Source: Candidatus Zixiibacteriota bacterium (GTDB taxonomy: Bacteria; Zixibacteria; MSB-5A5; DSPP01). From it: a stretch of DNA of 64,000 nucleotides. How positions within the stretch are numbered: position 1 is the stretch's first letter; each line of letters starts with the position of its first letter. Location: positions 124,001 through 188,000 of the forward strand of contig JAKEHY010000038.1 of the NCBI GenBank assembly GCA_022614805.1, written 5' to 3'. Positions 37,201 to 45,498 of this stretch are shown here, one piece after another. The notes under the pieces are model-generated. The model ran no database searches and was not told the DNA's origin. It was given only the letters and a program-made list of their open reading frames with translations. A program made the translations under genes and the position numbers.

Positions 37201-38183
37201 ACTACATATTCCTTCGGAAAAAGTAGCCGGTTTCTTTTGTACCAGTCGATGGTTTTTTTGAGTCCCGTTGTGAAGTCCACTTTCGGTTTCCAGTCCAAAA
37301 CCTCCTGCGCCAGGCGGGTATCGGCCAAAAGCCGGTCGACCTCCGATTCGGCCGGCCGCACCCGCTCCCTTTCTTTCTCGACGACCAGTTTCTTTTTCAA
37401 AATCGAGCCAATCTCCTCCACGAGTTCCCCCACCGAAATTTCGGCCCCCGCCCCGACGTTTATGACTTTCCCCAAGACCCCCCTGGCTTGGGCCATCCGG
37501 ACGAACCCTTCCACCGTGCTTTCGACGAAAGATAAATCCCGGGTGGGATAAAGCGAGCCTAATTTGATTTTTTTTCCCGCCAAAGCCTGGATGATAATGG
37601 TCGGAATGATGGCCCGCACCGACTGGCGCGGGCCAAAGGTGTTGAAGGGGCGCAAAACGGTCACCGGCAGGCCGAAGGAGCGGTAATAGCTTAGGGCCAG
37701 TTGGTCGGCGCCGATTTTGGAGGCGGCGTAGGGGGACTGTCCGACCAAGGGATGGGATTCATCGATGGGGACGTATTGGGCCGTGCCGTACACTTCCGAG
37801 GTGGAGGTATGCACGATTCGTTCGGTTTTGTATTCAAGAGCGGCGTTCAAAACGTTGGCCGTGCCGACCACATTGGTGTCCACAAACTCTCGGGGATTGA
37901 TGTAGGAGTAGGGGATGGCAATCAAGGCTCCCAGGTGAAAAACGATGCTTTGCCCCTTTACCGCCTTGCGCACCGCTTCCGGGTCGCGCAAATCCCCCAA
38001 AAAGATTTTCAAACGGGAAAGCTGTCCGTTTTTGAACGTGTCAATCCACCCCTTATGCCCCAGCGCGTTGTAGCGCAGGAAAACCGAAACCACGGCCCCT
38101 TCCTGCAAAAGCCGTTCAACCAAATGGCTGCCGATGAAACCGCCCGCTCCGGTGACTAAGACTTTGACGCCTCTTAGGCTCAT
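37197..38183 (-). CDS. NAD-dependent nucleotide-sugar epimerase/dehydratase (extended SDR)
   Basis: A 328-residue extended SDR protein. The Rossmann motif is TGAGGFIGSH near residue 11, the catalytic triad includes Ser in HTSTSEVYGTAQ and YxxxK in SPYAASKIGADQ, and VLRPFNTFGPRQS is the typical substrate-side strand. The family includes GDP-mannose 4,6-dehydratases and UDP-glucose 4-epimerases; substrate not resolved. The frame is open to 38225, but I prefer the ATG at 38183, which places the Rossmann loop at the usual distance. A nested palindromic repeat lies about 55 bases upstream. Confidence 0.9.
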   Translation of the reverse strand: MSLRGVKVLVTGAGGFIGSHLVERLLQEGAVVSVFLRYNALGHKGWIDTFKNGQLSRLKIFLGDLRDPEAVRKAVKGQSIVFHLGALIAIPYSYINPREFVDTNVVGTANVLNAALEYKTERIVHTSTSEVYGTAQYVPIDESHPLVGQSPYAASKIGADQLALSYYRSFGLPVTVLRPFNTFGPRQSVRAIIPTIIIQALAGKKIKLGSLYPTRDLSFVESTVEGFVRMAQARGVLGKVINVGAGAEISVGELVEEIGSILKKKLVVEKERERVRPAESEVDRLLADTRLAQEVLDWKPKVDFTTGLKKTIDWYKRNRLLFPKEYVV

Positions 38184-38239
38184 TTTAAGCTGGAAAAGTA
38201 GCGAATAGGGAAAAAATCGCAACACCCAATTTAATTCTT

Positions 38240-38295
38240 GCGTAGCGGAAACCTTTAGGTTTCCACAAATGGAGGGCTAAAGCTCTCCGCTACGC
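38240..38295. repeat. Nested palindromic repeat
   Basis: Outer 10-bp arms GCGTAGCGGA and TCCGCTACGC enclose two hairpins: GGAAACCT-TT-AGGTTTCC (38247-38264) and the slightly imperfect GGAGGGCTAAAGCTCTCC (38271-38288). The first hairpin nearly matches the one at 3359-3376. It lies between the promoter side of the epimerase gene and the 3' end of the antiporter gene. Confidence 0.8.
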
Positions 38296-38313
38296 TTTGA
38301 TTGCGGGAGCGAC

Positions 38314-39789
38314 TCACTCGCCGACGGGGGCTTCGGGAGCCAGTAGGGTCTCTACTTGGGGAAGGTTTTTCTGTTCGGTCAGCAGGTACAACAGGTCCCC
38401 TTCTTCCAGCACTGTCCGGCCGGAAGGGGCATTCATTTTTCCGTTGCGGGAAAGCAACACCACCAGAGTCCCTTCCGGAAATCCGGCATCCACGATGCTG
38501 CGCCCGGCAATCCTGGAGCTATAGGGAACCAAAAGTTCGATGACAGAAAGTTCCTGATTCGCTTCGGTGGCCAGCTCCAGAGCCGTCGCCGCAGGGGGCA
38601 AAATCGAACGGGATAAACCCAAAAATCGCGCCGCCAGCCCCACCGTGGAGCCCTGCAAGAGGGCCGAAGTCAAAACCACGAAGAAAATCAGGTTGAAAAT
38701 CGGTTTGGCCCCGGAAAGCCCGGCCAAAAGCGGGTAGGTGGCCAGAACAATCGGCACGGCGCCCCGCAGCCCCACCCAGGAAACGAAAATTTTTTCCTTC
38801 CAACCGAGGTTTGAAAAGAAAAGGGAGGCAAAAACGGCCAACGGCCGGGCGATTATCAAAAGAAAAGCGGCCAGCAAAAACCCCTTCGGCGCCACCGGCA
38901 GAAGCTGGGAGGGAAAGACCAGAAGCCCCAAGGCGACGAACATTCCGATTTGGGCCAGCCAGGCCAAGCCATCGTGGAAGCGCAACAGCGTCTTCTTGAC
39001 CGCCATCGGCTGGGAGGCCATCACCAGCCCGGCGATGTAAACGGACAGAAAGCCGCTTCCGCCGAAAAGCTGGGTGGTTGAATAGCAGAAAAAAACCGCA
39101 GCCATCGAGAGGACCGGGTACAGTCCTTCATGGTCGAGCGAAAGCCGGTTCACCACCCACACAAGGGCGCGACCGAGCAGGTAGCCGACAGCCGCCCCCA
39201 CCGCCATCTGCCGGACGAAAAGAACGGCAAAATTCCCGAGCGTAAACTCCGGATGCAAAGCCCGTTCTACCAGCCCGATGACCAGAAAGACCGCCATCGG
39301 GTCGTTGGAGCCGGACTCCAGCTCCAAAAGCGGCTTCAACTCCCCTTTCAACCCCAGCTTTTTCGAGCGCAGAACCGAAAAGACCGCGGCCGCATCGGTG
39401 GAGGAGATAATCGCCCCCAAAAGTATCGCTTCGAGACTGGAAAATCCCAGAACCCAGCGGGCAAAAAAGCCGACCGCAAAGGCGGTCAAAAGCACTCCCA
39501 AGCTGGAGAGCGATAGCGCCTTTTTGAAACTCGGTTTGACCTCGCTCCAGCGGGTATCCAGCCCGCCGGAAAAAAGGATTAAAGCCAGAGCCAAATTTCC
39601 GATGGCCCGCGCCATCCGGTAATCCTCGAAGGGAATCCCTCCCGGCCCTTCCGAGCCGGCCAGCATCCCGACGGCCAGAAAAAGGACGAGATAGGGAACG
39701 CCCAGATTGGAAGAAAGCTTGGTTGCCAGAACCCCGGCCCCGAGCAGCAAAGCCGCGGCCAGAAGCAAATATTCGAGGGGCAAATACAT
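38314..39789 (-). CDS. CPA1-type potassium(sodium)/proton antiporter with TrkA-C domain
   Basis: A 491-residue integral membrane antiporter. The first about 390 residues form some 12-13 helices of the Na+/H+ exchanger fold, with conserved SSTDAAAVFSVLRSKKLGLKG and LELESGSNDPMAVFLVIGL carrying the transport aspartates. The rest is a regulatory RCK_C/TrkA-C domain (LSVIELLVPYSSRIAGRSI). This layout is that of NhaP2/CvrA, a K+/H+ antiporter. Ion preference is inferred only. The gene lies between the epimerase and recA on the same strand, with the recA terminator on its upstream side. Confidence 0.9.
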   Translation of the reverse strand: MYLPLEYLLLAAALLLGAGVLATKLSSNLGVPYLVLFLAVGMLAGSEGPGGIPFEDYRMARAIGNLALALILFSGGLDTRWSEVKPSFKKALSLSSLGVLLTAFAVGFFARWVLGFSSLEAILLGAIISSTDAAAVFSVLRSKKLGLKGELKPLLELESGSNDPMAVFLVIGLVERALHPEFTLGNFAVLFVRQMAVGAAVGYLLGRALVWVVNRLSLDHEGLYPVLSMAAVFFCYSTTQLFGGSGFLSVYIAGLVMASQPMAVKKTLLRFHDGLAWLAQIGMFVALGLLVFPSQLLPVAPKGFLLAAFLLIIARPLAVFASLFFSNLGWKEKIFVSWVGLRGAVPIVLATYPLLAGLSGAKPIFNLIFFVVLTSALLQGSTVGLAARFLGLSRSILPPAATALELATEANQELSVIELLVPYSSRIAGRSIVDAGFPEGTLVVLLSRNGKMNAPSGRTVLEEGDLLYLLTEQKNLPQVETLLAPEAPVGE

Positions 39790-39843
39790 AGTTACAAAAA
39801 AATCAAACCGAAGGCCAAAGTAAATGATTTATTGAGGTAAAAC

Positions 39844-39871
39844 AAAAGGCAGGCCAAAAGGCCTGCCTTTT
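39844..39871 (-). terminator. Rho-independent terminator after recA
   Basis: A perfect 12-bp stem AAAAGGCAGGCC / GGCCTGCCTTTT with a four-base loop, 17 bases beyond the recA stop, with T-runs on both strands. It closes the pgsA-cinA-thpR-recA run. Confidence 0.92.
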
Positions 39872-39888
39872 CTAATTGAAACTGAGGC

Positions 39889-40995
39889 TTAACGCCTGGC
39901 GCGAACCGGTTCGCGGGTCTCTCTCTCTCTTTCCTTTTTCTCCGGCGCTTTGGTAATTTCCCGAATCGCTTCGGCTTTCACCAAACCGAGCTGCTCCCGG
40001 ACTTTGAGGCGGATGTCCTCGGCCAGGACCGGATTGTCCCGCAAAAACTGACGGGCCTGTTCCCGCCCCTGCCCCACCCGCTCACCCCGGTAGGTGTACC
40101 AGGCGCCCGATTTTTCGATAACGGGCGCAGTTCCTTCTTTCAGCGGCGTGGAACCAATGTCCAAAAGCTCTCCCTCGCGGGAAATGCCGACCCCATAAAT
40201 GATGTCGAACTCCGCCTCGCGGAAGGGGGGGGCCACTTTGTTTTTCACCACCCGCACCCGGGTGCGGGAGCCGATGACGGTATCCCCTTCCTTGATGGAG
40301 GCGATGCGGCGGATGTCCAGCCGGACGGAGGAGTAAAATTTGAGCGCGTTCCCGCCCGTGGTGGTTTCCGGGTTGCCGAACATTATGCCGATTTTCATCC
40401 GAATCTGGTTGATGAATACCACGCAGCATTTCGACTTGCTGATGGTGCCGGTCAGCTTACGCAACGCCTGCGACATCAAGCGGGCTTGCAGCCCCATCTG
40501 CGGGTCCCCCATTTCCCCTTCAATTTCCGCTTTCGGCACCAGCGCCGCCACCGAGTCGATGACCACCGCGTCCACTGCGCCGGAACGGACCAAAGTATCA
40601 GTGATTTCCAGCGCCTGCTCGCCGGTATCCGGCTGGGAGAGAAGCAGACTGTCCAAATCGACCCCCAATTTGCGGGCGTACTCGGCGTCCAAGGCATGCT
40701 CGGCATCGATGAAGGCGACCGTGCCGCCCAATCGTTGCGCTTCGGCGATGATTTGCAGGGCCAGGGTGGTTTTGCCGGAGGCTTCCGGGCCGAAGATTTC
40801 AATCACCCGGCCGCGTGGCACTCCGCCGATTCCGAGAGCGTAATCGAGGGCAATCGAGCCGGTGGAGATGGCTGGCACCCGCTCCTGGGGGGTTTCCCCC
40901 AGGCGCATAATCGCCCCCTTGCCGTACTGTTTTTCAATCTGCAAAACCGCCTGTTCCAGCGCTTTTTTCTTCTCCCCAATCCCGTCGGTAGCCAT
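39889..40995 (-). CDS. recA: Recombinase RecA
   Basis: RecA forms filaments on single-stranded DNA for homologous recombination and SOS signalling. The 368-residue protein shows [12 protein letters not shown] at the N-terminus, Walker [10 protein letters not shown] near 68, and the MAW motif and L2 loop [22 protein letters not shown]. The C-terminus is charged ([17 protein letters not shown]). The ATG at 40995 has AGGAGGAG-type sequence just ahead. Only 30 bases separate it from thpR, and I see no LexA-like box in that gap, so it probably depends on upstream promoters. Confidence 0.98.
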   Translation of the reverse strand: MATDGIGEKKKALEQAVLQIEKQYGKGAIMRLGETPQERVPAISTGSIALDYALGIGGVPRGRVIEIFGPEASGKTTLALQIIAEAQRLGGTVAFIDAEHALDAEYARKLGVDLDSLLLSQPDTGEQALEITDTLVRSGAVDAVVIDSVAALVPKAEIEGEMGDPQMGLQARLMSQALRKLTGTISKSKCCVVFINQIRMKIGIMFGNPETTTGGNALKFYSSVRLDIRRIASIKEGDTVIGSRTRVRVVKNKVAPPFREAEFDIIYGVGISREGELLDIGSTPLKEGTAPVIEKSGAWYTYRGERVGQGREQARQFLRDNPVLAEDIRLKVREQLGLVKAEAIREITKAPEKKERERETREPVRARR

Positions 40996-41025
40996 TACTC
41001 CTCCTTTACGAATATCCTCAAACGC

Positions 41026-41583
41026 TCACTTCGCCAACTCGAAACGGGCCAGCGGGGTATAAATGGAGCCCCCCGGCGCCAGCTCGCTTTGAAACAAAAC
41101 CACTTCCGATACGATAATACCTTTGGCCTCAAAAATGCAAGCCCTAACTTTGGCCAAAAGCCTGGGGGAAAGCCGGGCTTCCTTGACCCGTCCCACAGTC
41201 AAATGGGCCGAGAAGCCCCGCTCGTCCGGCGGAAAGCCGAGCGGTATTGTCGCTGCTTCGACTTTTTCCGTCATTTGCGCCAGTTTTTCCTTCCCTTCCG
41301 AAATACCGACCCAAAGCACCCGGGGCCGGTTGAGATTGGGAAAAGCGCCGGCTCCGGAAAGCGCCAAGGGGAAAGCCGTCAGTCCGTTCAGGCGGGAGGA
41401 CAAATTGGCCTTCAGCGCCTCCAGCCTTTCAACCGGCGTTTCTCCTAAAAATTTGAGCGTAAGATGTAAATTTTCTTTTTTGACCCAAGCAACCTTATCC
41501 CCTTCCCACCGCCAGTCGTCAATAAGTTTCCCGAGTTCGTTTTTGACCTCTACAGGGAACGGAACCGCCACAAAAAGGCGCAT
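41026..41583 (-). CDS. thpR: RNA 2',3'-cyclic phosphodiesterase
   Basis: A 2H-phosphoesterase of the LigT/ThpR group. The 185 residues include the two HxTx catalytic motifs, LHLTLKFLGE near residue 45 and SAHLTVGRV near 125. Enzymes of this group open 2',3'-cyclic phosphates on RNA. The ATG overlaps the cinA stop by one base. It sits within the common pgsA-cinA-thpR-recA gene order, whose shared purpose is not clear. Confidence 0.93.
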   Translation of the reverse strand: MRLFVAVPFPVEVKNELGKLIDDWRWEGDKVAWVKKENLHLTLKFLGETPVERLEALKANLSSRLNGLTAFPLALSGAGAFPNLNRPRVLWVGISEGKEKLAQMTEKVEAATIPLGFPPDERGFSAHLTVGRVKEARLSPRLLAKVRACIFEAKGIIVSEVVLFQSELAPGGSIYTPLARFELAK

Positions 41584-42830
41584 TATTTCAGTTTTCCAAG
41601 CAGGTAGAGGCGGACCATATTCAAAGCCGCCTGCGAGCCGCGCAAACGATTTATCTCCCGGTCGCCGGAGAAAATAAACTTTTCCACCCAGACTTTCTTC
41701 CGGTCGGACAGGGCAATAAAGGTCAAACCGACCGGTTTTCCCGCCGAACCGCCTCCCGGCCCGGCGATGCCGGTTACGCCGATACCGATATCCACTTTCG
41801 CCAACCGCCTGACTCCTTTCGCCATCCTCTCTACTACTTCCGGACTCACCGCCCCGACGGTCTTAAACAGCTTCTGCGGCACGCCCAAAAGTTGGTGCTT
41901 GGCCTCGTTCGCGTAGGTAACCACCCCACGCTCGAAGTAGTCCGAACTGCCGGGGACGTCGGTTATTCGTTTGGCCACCAGCCCCCCCGTGCAGGATTCC
42001 GCCGCCGCCAGCTTTTTTTGAGCCGCCAGCAGCAACCGGCCGACCACTTGCTCCATCGAGACTTCCCCTTCGGCGTACAAAAAATCGCCTAAAAGCGGCC
42101 GGATTTTAGACAACTTTTCTTCCAAAAGCTTCTCCGCCTCTTCTTTTTCCCGTCCCGAGACCTCCAGCCGCAAATCAACGCCGTAGTAAGAAGGCAAAAA
42201 GGCGAAATGCAACCCCCCCCCTTCCGGAATCACCCGCCGGATTTTCTCATACAGGGCCGATTCGGCAAGGCCGGTGGTGCGCAGTTTGCGGCGGATTACG
42301 GGGGGCGCAGCGCCAAATACATCGCGCAAATAAGGAATCACCCCCTCCTCGAAAATTCCCTTCATTTCCCTGGGAACGCCGGGCAGGGCAATCAACCGCT
42401 TGTTTCCATCCTCGATCAAAATCCCCGGCGCCGTGCCGTAATTATTGACGAACCATTTCGCCCCAGAGGGCAAAAGCGCCTGATTTTGATTCACCAGCGG
42501 CATCTTTTCCCCCCGCCGGCGGAAGCGCTCCTCCACTTTTTTCAAAATCTCCTCGTGCAAAACGAGCGGTTTCCCCAAGGCCCGCGCCAAGGCTTTCTTG
42601 GTAACATCATCGGAAGTCGGCCCCAGCCCGCCGGTGGTCAAAATGAGGGCGACCCTCCGCCAGGCCTCTTCAACCGCTTCGGCAATCGGCTCCACGCCGT
42701 CCGGCACGCTGGTGCGGCGGCTCACGAGGATTCCGAATTCGGAAAGCTTTTCCGCCAGGTAGGCGGAGTTGGTGTCCAGGGTGGCCCCGGAGAGCAGTTC
42801 GTTGCCGACCGTGATTATCTCCGATTTCAT
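41583..42830 (-). CDS. cinA: CinA-family NMN amidohydrolase / ADP-ribose pyrophosphatase
   Basis: A full-length 415-residue CinA. The N-terminal MoaB/COG1058 domain is marked by VGNELLSGATLDTNSAYLAE and LILTTGGLGPTSDDVTKKAL. The C-terminal nicotinamide-mononucleotide deamidase domain carries AESCTGGLVAKRITDVPGSS and GVTGIAGPGGGSAGKPVGL. The protein recycles pyridine nucleotides; the competence association is historical. The start overlaps the pgsA stop by one base and recA lies two genes downstream, as in many bacteria. Confidence 0.96.
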   Translation of the reverse strand: MKSEIITVGNELLSGATLDTNSAYLAEKLSEFGILVSRRTSVPDGVEPIAEAVEEAWRRVALILTTGGLGPTSDDVTKKALARALGKPLVLHEEILKKVEERFRRRGEKMPLVNQNQALLPSGAKWFVNNYGTAPGILIEDGNKRLIALPGVPREMKGIFEEGVIPYLRDVFGAAPPVIRRKLRTTGLAESALYEKIRRVIPEGGGLHFAFLPSYYGVDLRLEVSGREKEEAEKLLEEKLSKIRPLLGDFLYAEGEVSMEQVVGRLLLAAQKKLAAAESCTGGLVAKRITDVPGSSDYFERGVVTYANEAKHQLLGVPQKLFKTVGAVSPEVVERMAKGVRRLAKVDIGIGVTGIAGPGGGSAGKPVGLTFIALSDRKKVWVEKFIFSGDREINRLRGSQAALNMVRLYLLGKLK

Positions 42831-43417
42831 TATTTAAGCACGCCACGCAGGAGAGGGGCATTTTTGACCAGATAATCGATGCCGGTGGCGACCGACAAAA
42901 GCATAGCGGCAAAAACCAGCCCGTTGAAGCTTTTGAAAGTCCATTCGGAAGAGAAAATCCCCCAGTTGTGGCCGTTCGGCACCAGCCAGACTTTGAGCGT
43001 CGTGAAAATCAAAATCAATGCAATCGTGGTCATCTCCAGAACCGTTTTAACCTGCGCCCAGAAGGAGGGGGTAATCACGATTCCCTTATAGGCGGCCAGC
43101 AACCTAAGCCCGGTGACCATAAACTCCCGGAAGATGATGACCACGACCATCCAGGCCTTGATGTAGTCCAAAGCGACAAAGGAAATTAAAGCCGAGGTGA
43201 CCAGAACCTTGTCCGCCAGCGGGTCCATGAACTTGCCGAATCCTGTAACCACCCCGGTTCGGCGGGCCAAATACCCGTCGTACAGGTCGGTGAGGGCGGC
43301 CGCCAGAAACACGGCCAAAGCAACCGCTTTGGCCCAAGGGGAATCGATTAAAAAAAAACCGACGAAAACGAAGGCCAAAACGATGCGGGCCAGGGTCAAT
43401 TGATTGGGAAGGTTCAT
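42830..43417 (-). CDS. pgsA: CDP-diacylglycerol-glycerol-3-phosphate 3-phosphatidyltransferase
   Basis: Makes phosphatidylglycerophosphate, the precursor of phosphatidylglycerol and cardiolipin. The 195-residue membrane protein has the CDP-alcohol phosphotransferase motif D-x2-D-G-x2-A-R...G-x3-D-x3-D in DLYDGYLARRTG and GFGKFMDPLADKV (about 62-90). Four to five membrane helices are visible. The ATG at 43417 begins MNLPNQLTLARIVL, the usual N-terminus. It is the first gene of the minus-strand pgsA-cinA-thpR-recA run. Confidence 0.95.
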   Translation of the reverse strand: MNLPNQLTLARIVLAFVFVGFFLIDSPWAKAVALAVFLAAALTDLYDGYLARRTGVVTGFGKFMDPLADKVLVTSALISFVALDYIKAWMVVVIIFREFMVTGLRLLAAYKGIVITPSFWAQVKTVLEMTTIALILIFTTLKVWLVPNGHNWGIFSSEWTFKSFNGLVFAAMLLSVATGIDYLVKNAPLLRGVLK

Positions 43418-43584
43418 ACTTCACAGGGAATCTATCCTTTTCGTCGGAAAGTGTCAACGCGGGGCCACGATGTCTTCCGGCAAAGAAACATATCTGCCGT
43501 TGCCCCGCTGCCGGCAAGACAACCCGCTATTTGCTTTTTTCCCTCTGCTTTTTTACTTTCACGAACTTGGGTGCGCTGTAAAAA

Positions 43585-45429
43585 ATGAAGGGTTTGAGAC
43601 CGGAAGAGATTAAAGTCATCGTTGCCACCGACTGCGGCTCCACCACCACCAAAGCGATTTTAATCGAAAAGGAAGCGGATGGGTCGTACCGTCTGAAAGT
43701 GCGCGGGGAGGCCCCCACCACGGTGGAAGCGCCGTTTGAGGACGTGACGATGGGGGTTTTGAACGCCATCGCCGAAGTGGAGGAGCTTTCCGGCCGGAAA
43801 ATATTGGACGAGAACGGAAAGATTATTTCCCCTGCCAAGGGAAATGTCGGAACCGACATTTACGTTTCCACCTCCTCCGCTGGCGGCGGGTTGCAGATGA
43901 TGGTGGCGGGGGTGGTGCGTTCGATGACAGCGGAATCGGCCGAGCGGGCGGCTTTGGGCGCGGGGGCCATCGTGATGGACGTGATTGCCGCCAACGACCG
44001 GCGATTGCCCCACCAGCAAATCGAAAGAATCCGGCATCTCCGCCCGGATATGATTCTGCTTTCCGGCGGAGTGGATGGCGGCACCACCACCCACGTAGTG
44101 GAATTGGCGGAACTTATCTCGGCGGCCGACCCCCGCCCCCGGCTCGGCACAGGATACAAGCTGCCGGTGATTTTCGCCGGAAATCGGGAGGCCAGCAGCC
44201 CGGTCAAGGATGCCTTGGCGGAAAAAACCGACTTGGTCATCGTGGATAACATCCGCCCCGTTTTGGAGCGGGAAAATCTTTTGCCGGCCCGAGAAAAAAT
44301 CCACGACCTGTTCATGGAACACGTGATGGCCCAGGCCCCCGGCTACCGGAAGCTGATGGAATGGACGGACGCCCCGATTATGCCCACTCCCGGTGCGGTC
44401 GGGCTGATTATGAAAAAAATCGCCGACCTGGAGCATATCGAAGTGGTGGGGGTGGATATCGGCGGCGCCACCACCGACATTTTCTCCGTTTTTCAGGGGG
44501 TCTTCAACCGCACGGTCTCGGCCAATCTGGGGATGAGTTATTCGATTTCCAACGTCTTTGCCGAAGCCAAGCTGGAAAACGTGATGCGCTGGGTGCCGTT
44601 TCCGATGGACGAGCGGGATTTGCGCAACCGGGTGAAAAACAAAATGATTCGCCCCACCACCATTCCCCAGGAGATGGAGGAACTGATTTTCGAGCAGGCG
44701 ATTGCCAAGGAGGCCTTGCGGCTGGCCTTCATCCAGCACAAATCGTTTGCCACAACCCTGAAGGGGGTGCAGCAGCAGCGCACCATTGCCGAGGCGTTCG
44801 AGCAAACCGCCTCCGGCCAGACCATCGTCAATATGATGGATTTGGATATGCTGATCGGCTCCGGCGGGGTGCTTTCGCACGCCCCGCGCCGCCATCAATC
44901 GGCGATGATGCTGATTGACGCTTTTATGCCGGAGGGAATAACCCGGCTGGCGGTCGATTCGATTTTTATGATGCCCCAGTTGGGGGTTTTGACCGAAGTA
45001 CATCCGCAGGCGGCGTTGGAAGTCTTCAACAAAGACTGCCTGATTCATTTGGGCACCGCCATAGTCCCGGTCGGGCAGGAAAAGGAGGGGAAAAAGATTC
45101 TGGACTTTAGTTTTACGCTGCCGGACGGCAAAGTCGAAGCGGGTGAACTGAAATTCGGCGAAATGAAACTGATCTCCCTCGGGCTCGGGCCGGATGAGCT
45201 GCCGCTTAAAGCAAAGGCATCCTTGAACCCGGTGCGCCACTTTGACGTTGAAGCTGGGTCTGGGAAAAAATGGGAGGGAGAAATCTCCGGCGGCGTGGTC
45301 GGAATTATTTTGGACGGCCGCGGCCGGCCCTTTAATTTGCCCGTCGACTCCAAAGTCCGCGTTCCGAAGTTGAAGGAGTGGATGCTGGCTTTGGGGTGCT
45401 ACCCGAAAGAGATTTTGGAAAGAAAATAA
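43585..45429 (+). CDS. GlmL/MutL-family ASKHA protein
   Basis: A 614-residue protein of the family found beside B12-dependent glutamate mutases (GlmL/MutL, a presumed repair or chaperone factor). The nucleotide loop is TDCGSTTTKAILIE near residue 12; DIYVSTSSAGGGLQMMVAG, ILLSGGVDGGTTTHVVELA and GVDIGGATTDIFSVFQG (about 290) are strongly conserved. No mutase subunit gene is nearby, and neighbours are unrelated. The role is therefore open: a stand-alone ATPase acting on a corrinoid enzyme elsewhere is possible. The start ATG follows an A-rich stretch without a clear ribosome site. Confidence 0.88.
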   Translation: MKGLRPEEIKVIVATDCGSTTTKAILIEKEADGSYRLKVRGEAPTTVEAPFEDVTMGVLNAIAEVEELSGRKILDENGKIISPAKGNVGTDIYVSTSSAGGGLQMMVAGVVRSMTAESAERAALGAGAIVMDVIAANDRRLPHQQIERIRHLRPDMILLSGGVDGGTTTHVVELAELISAADPRPRLGTGYKLPVIFAGNREASSPVKDALAEKTDLVIVDNIRPVLERENLLPAREKIHDLFMEHVMAQAPGYRKLMEWTDAPIMPTPGAVGLIMKKIADLEHIEVVGVDIGGATTDIFSVFQGVFNRTVSANLGMSYSISNVFAEAKLENVMRWVPFPMDERDLRNRVKNKMIRPTTIPQEMEELIFEQAIAKEALRLAFIQHKSFATTLKGVQQQRTIAEAFEQTASGQTIVNMMDLDMLIGSGGVLSHAPRRHQSAMMLIDAFMPEGITRLAVDSIFMMPQLGVLTEVHPQAALEVFNKDCLIHLGTAIVPVGQEKEGKKILDFSFTLPDGKVEAGELKFGEMKLISLGLGPDELPLKAKASLNPVRHFDVEAGSGKKWEGEISGGVVGIILDGRGRPFNLPVDSKVRVPKLKEWMLALGCYPKEILERK

Positions 45430-45498
45430 ATCATGCGGGGATTCGCAGGGGCGTACGACCTACGCCATTTTTGTTTCAAAATCAAAAAGGAGGGAACG

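Noticed and set aside
43660-45240. 526-residue antisense frame within the GlmL-like gene
   Set aside because: Low-complexity His/Gly/Gln-rich translation without a family; the plus strand has a convincing protein.
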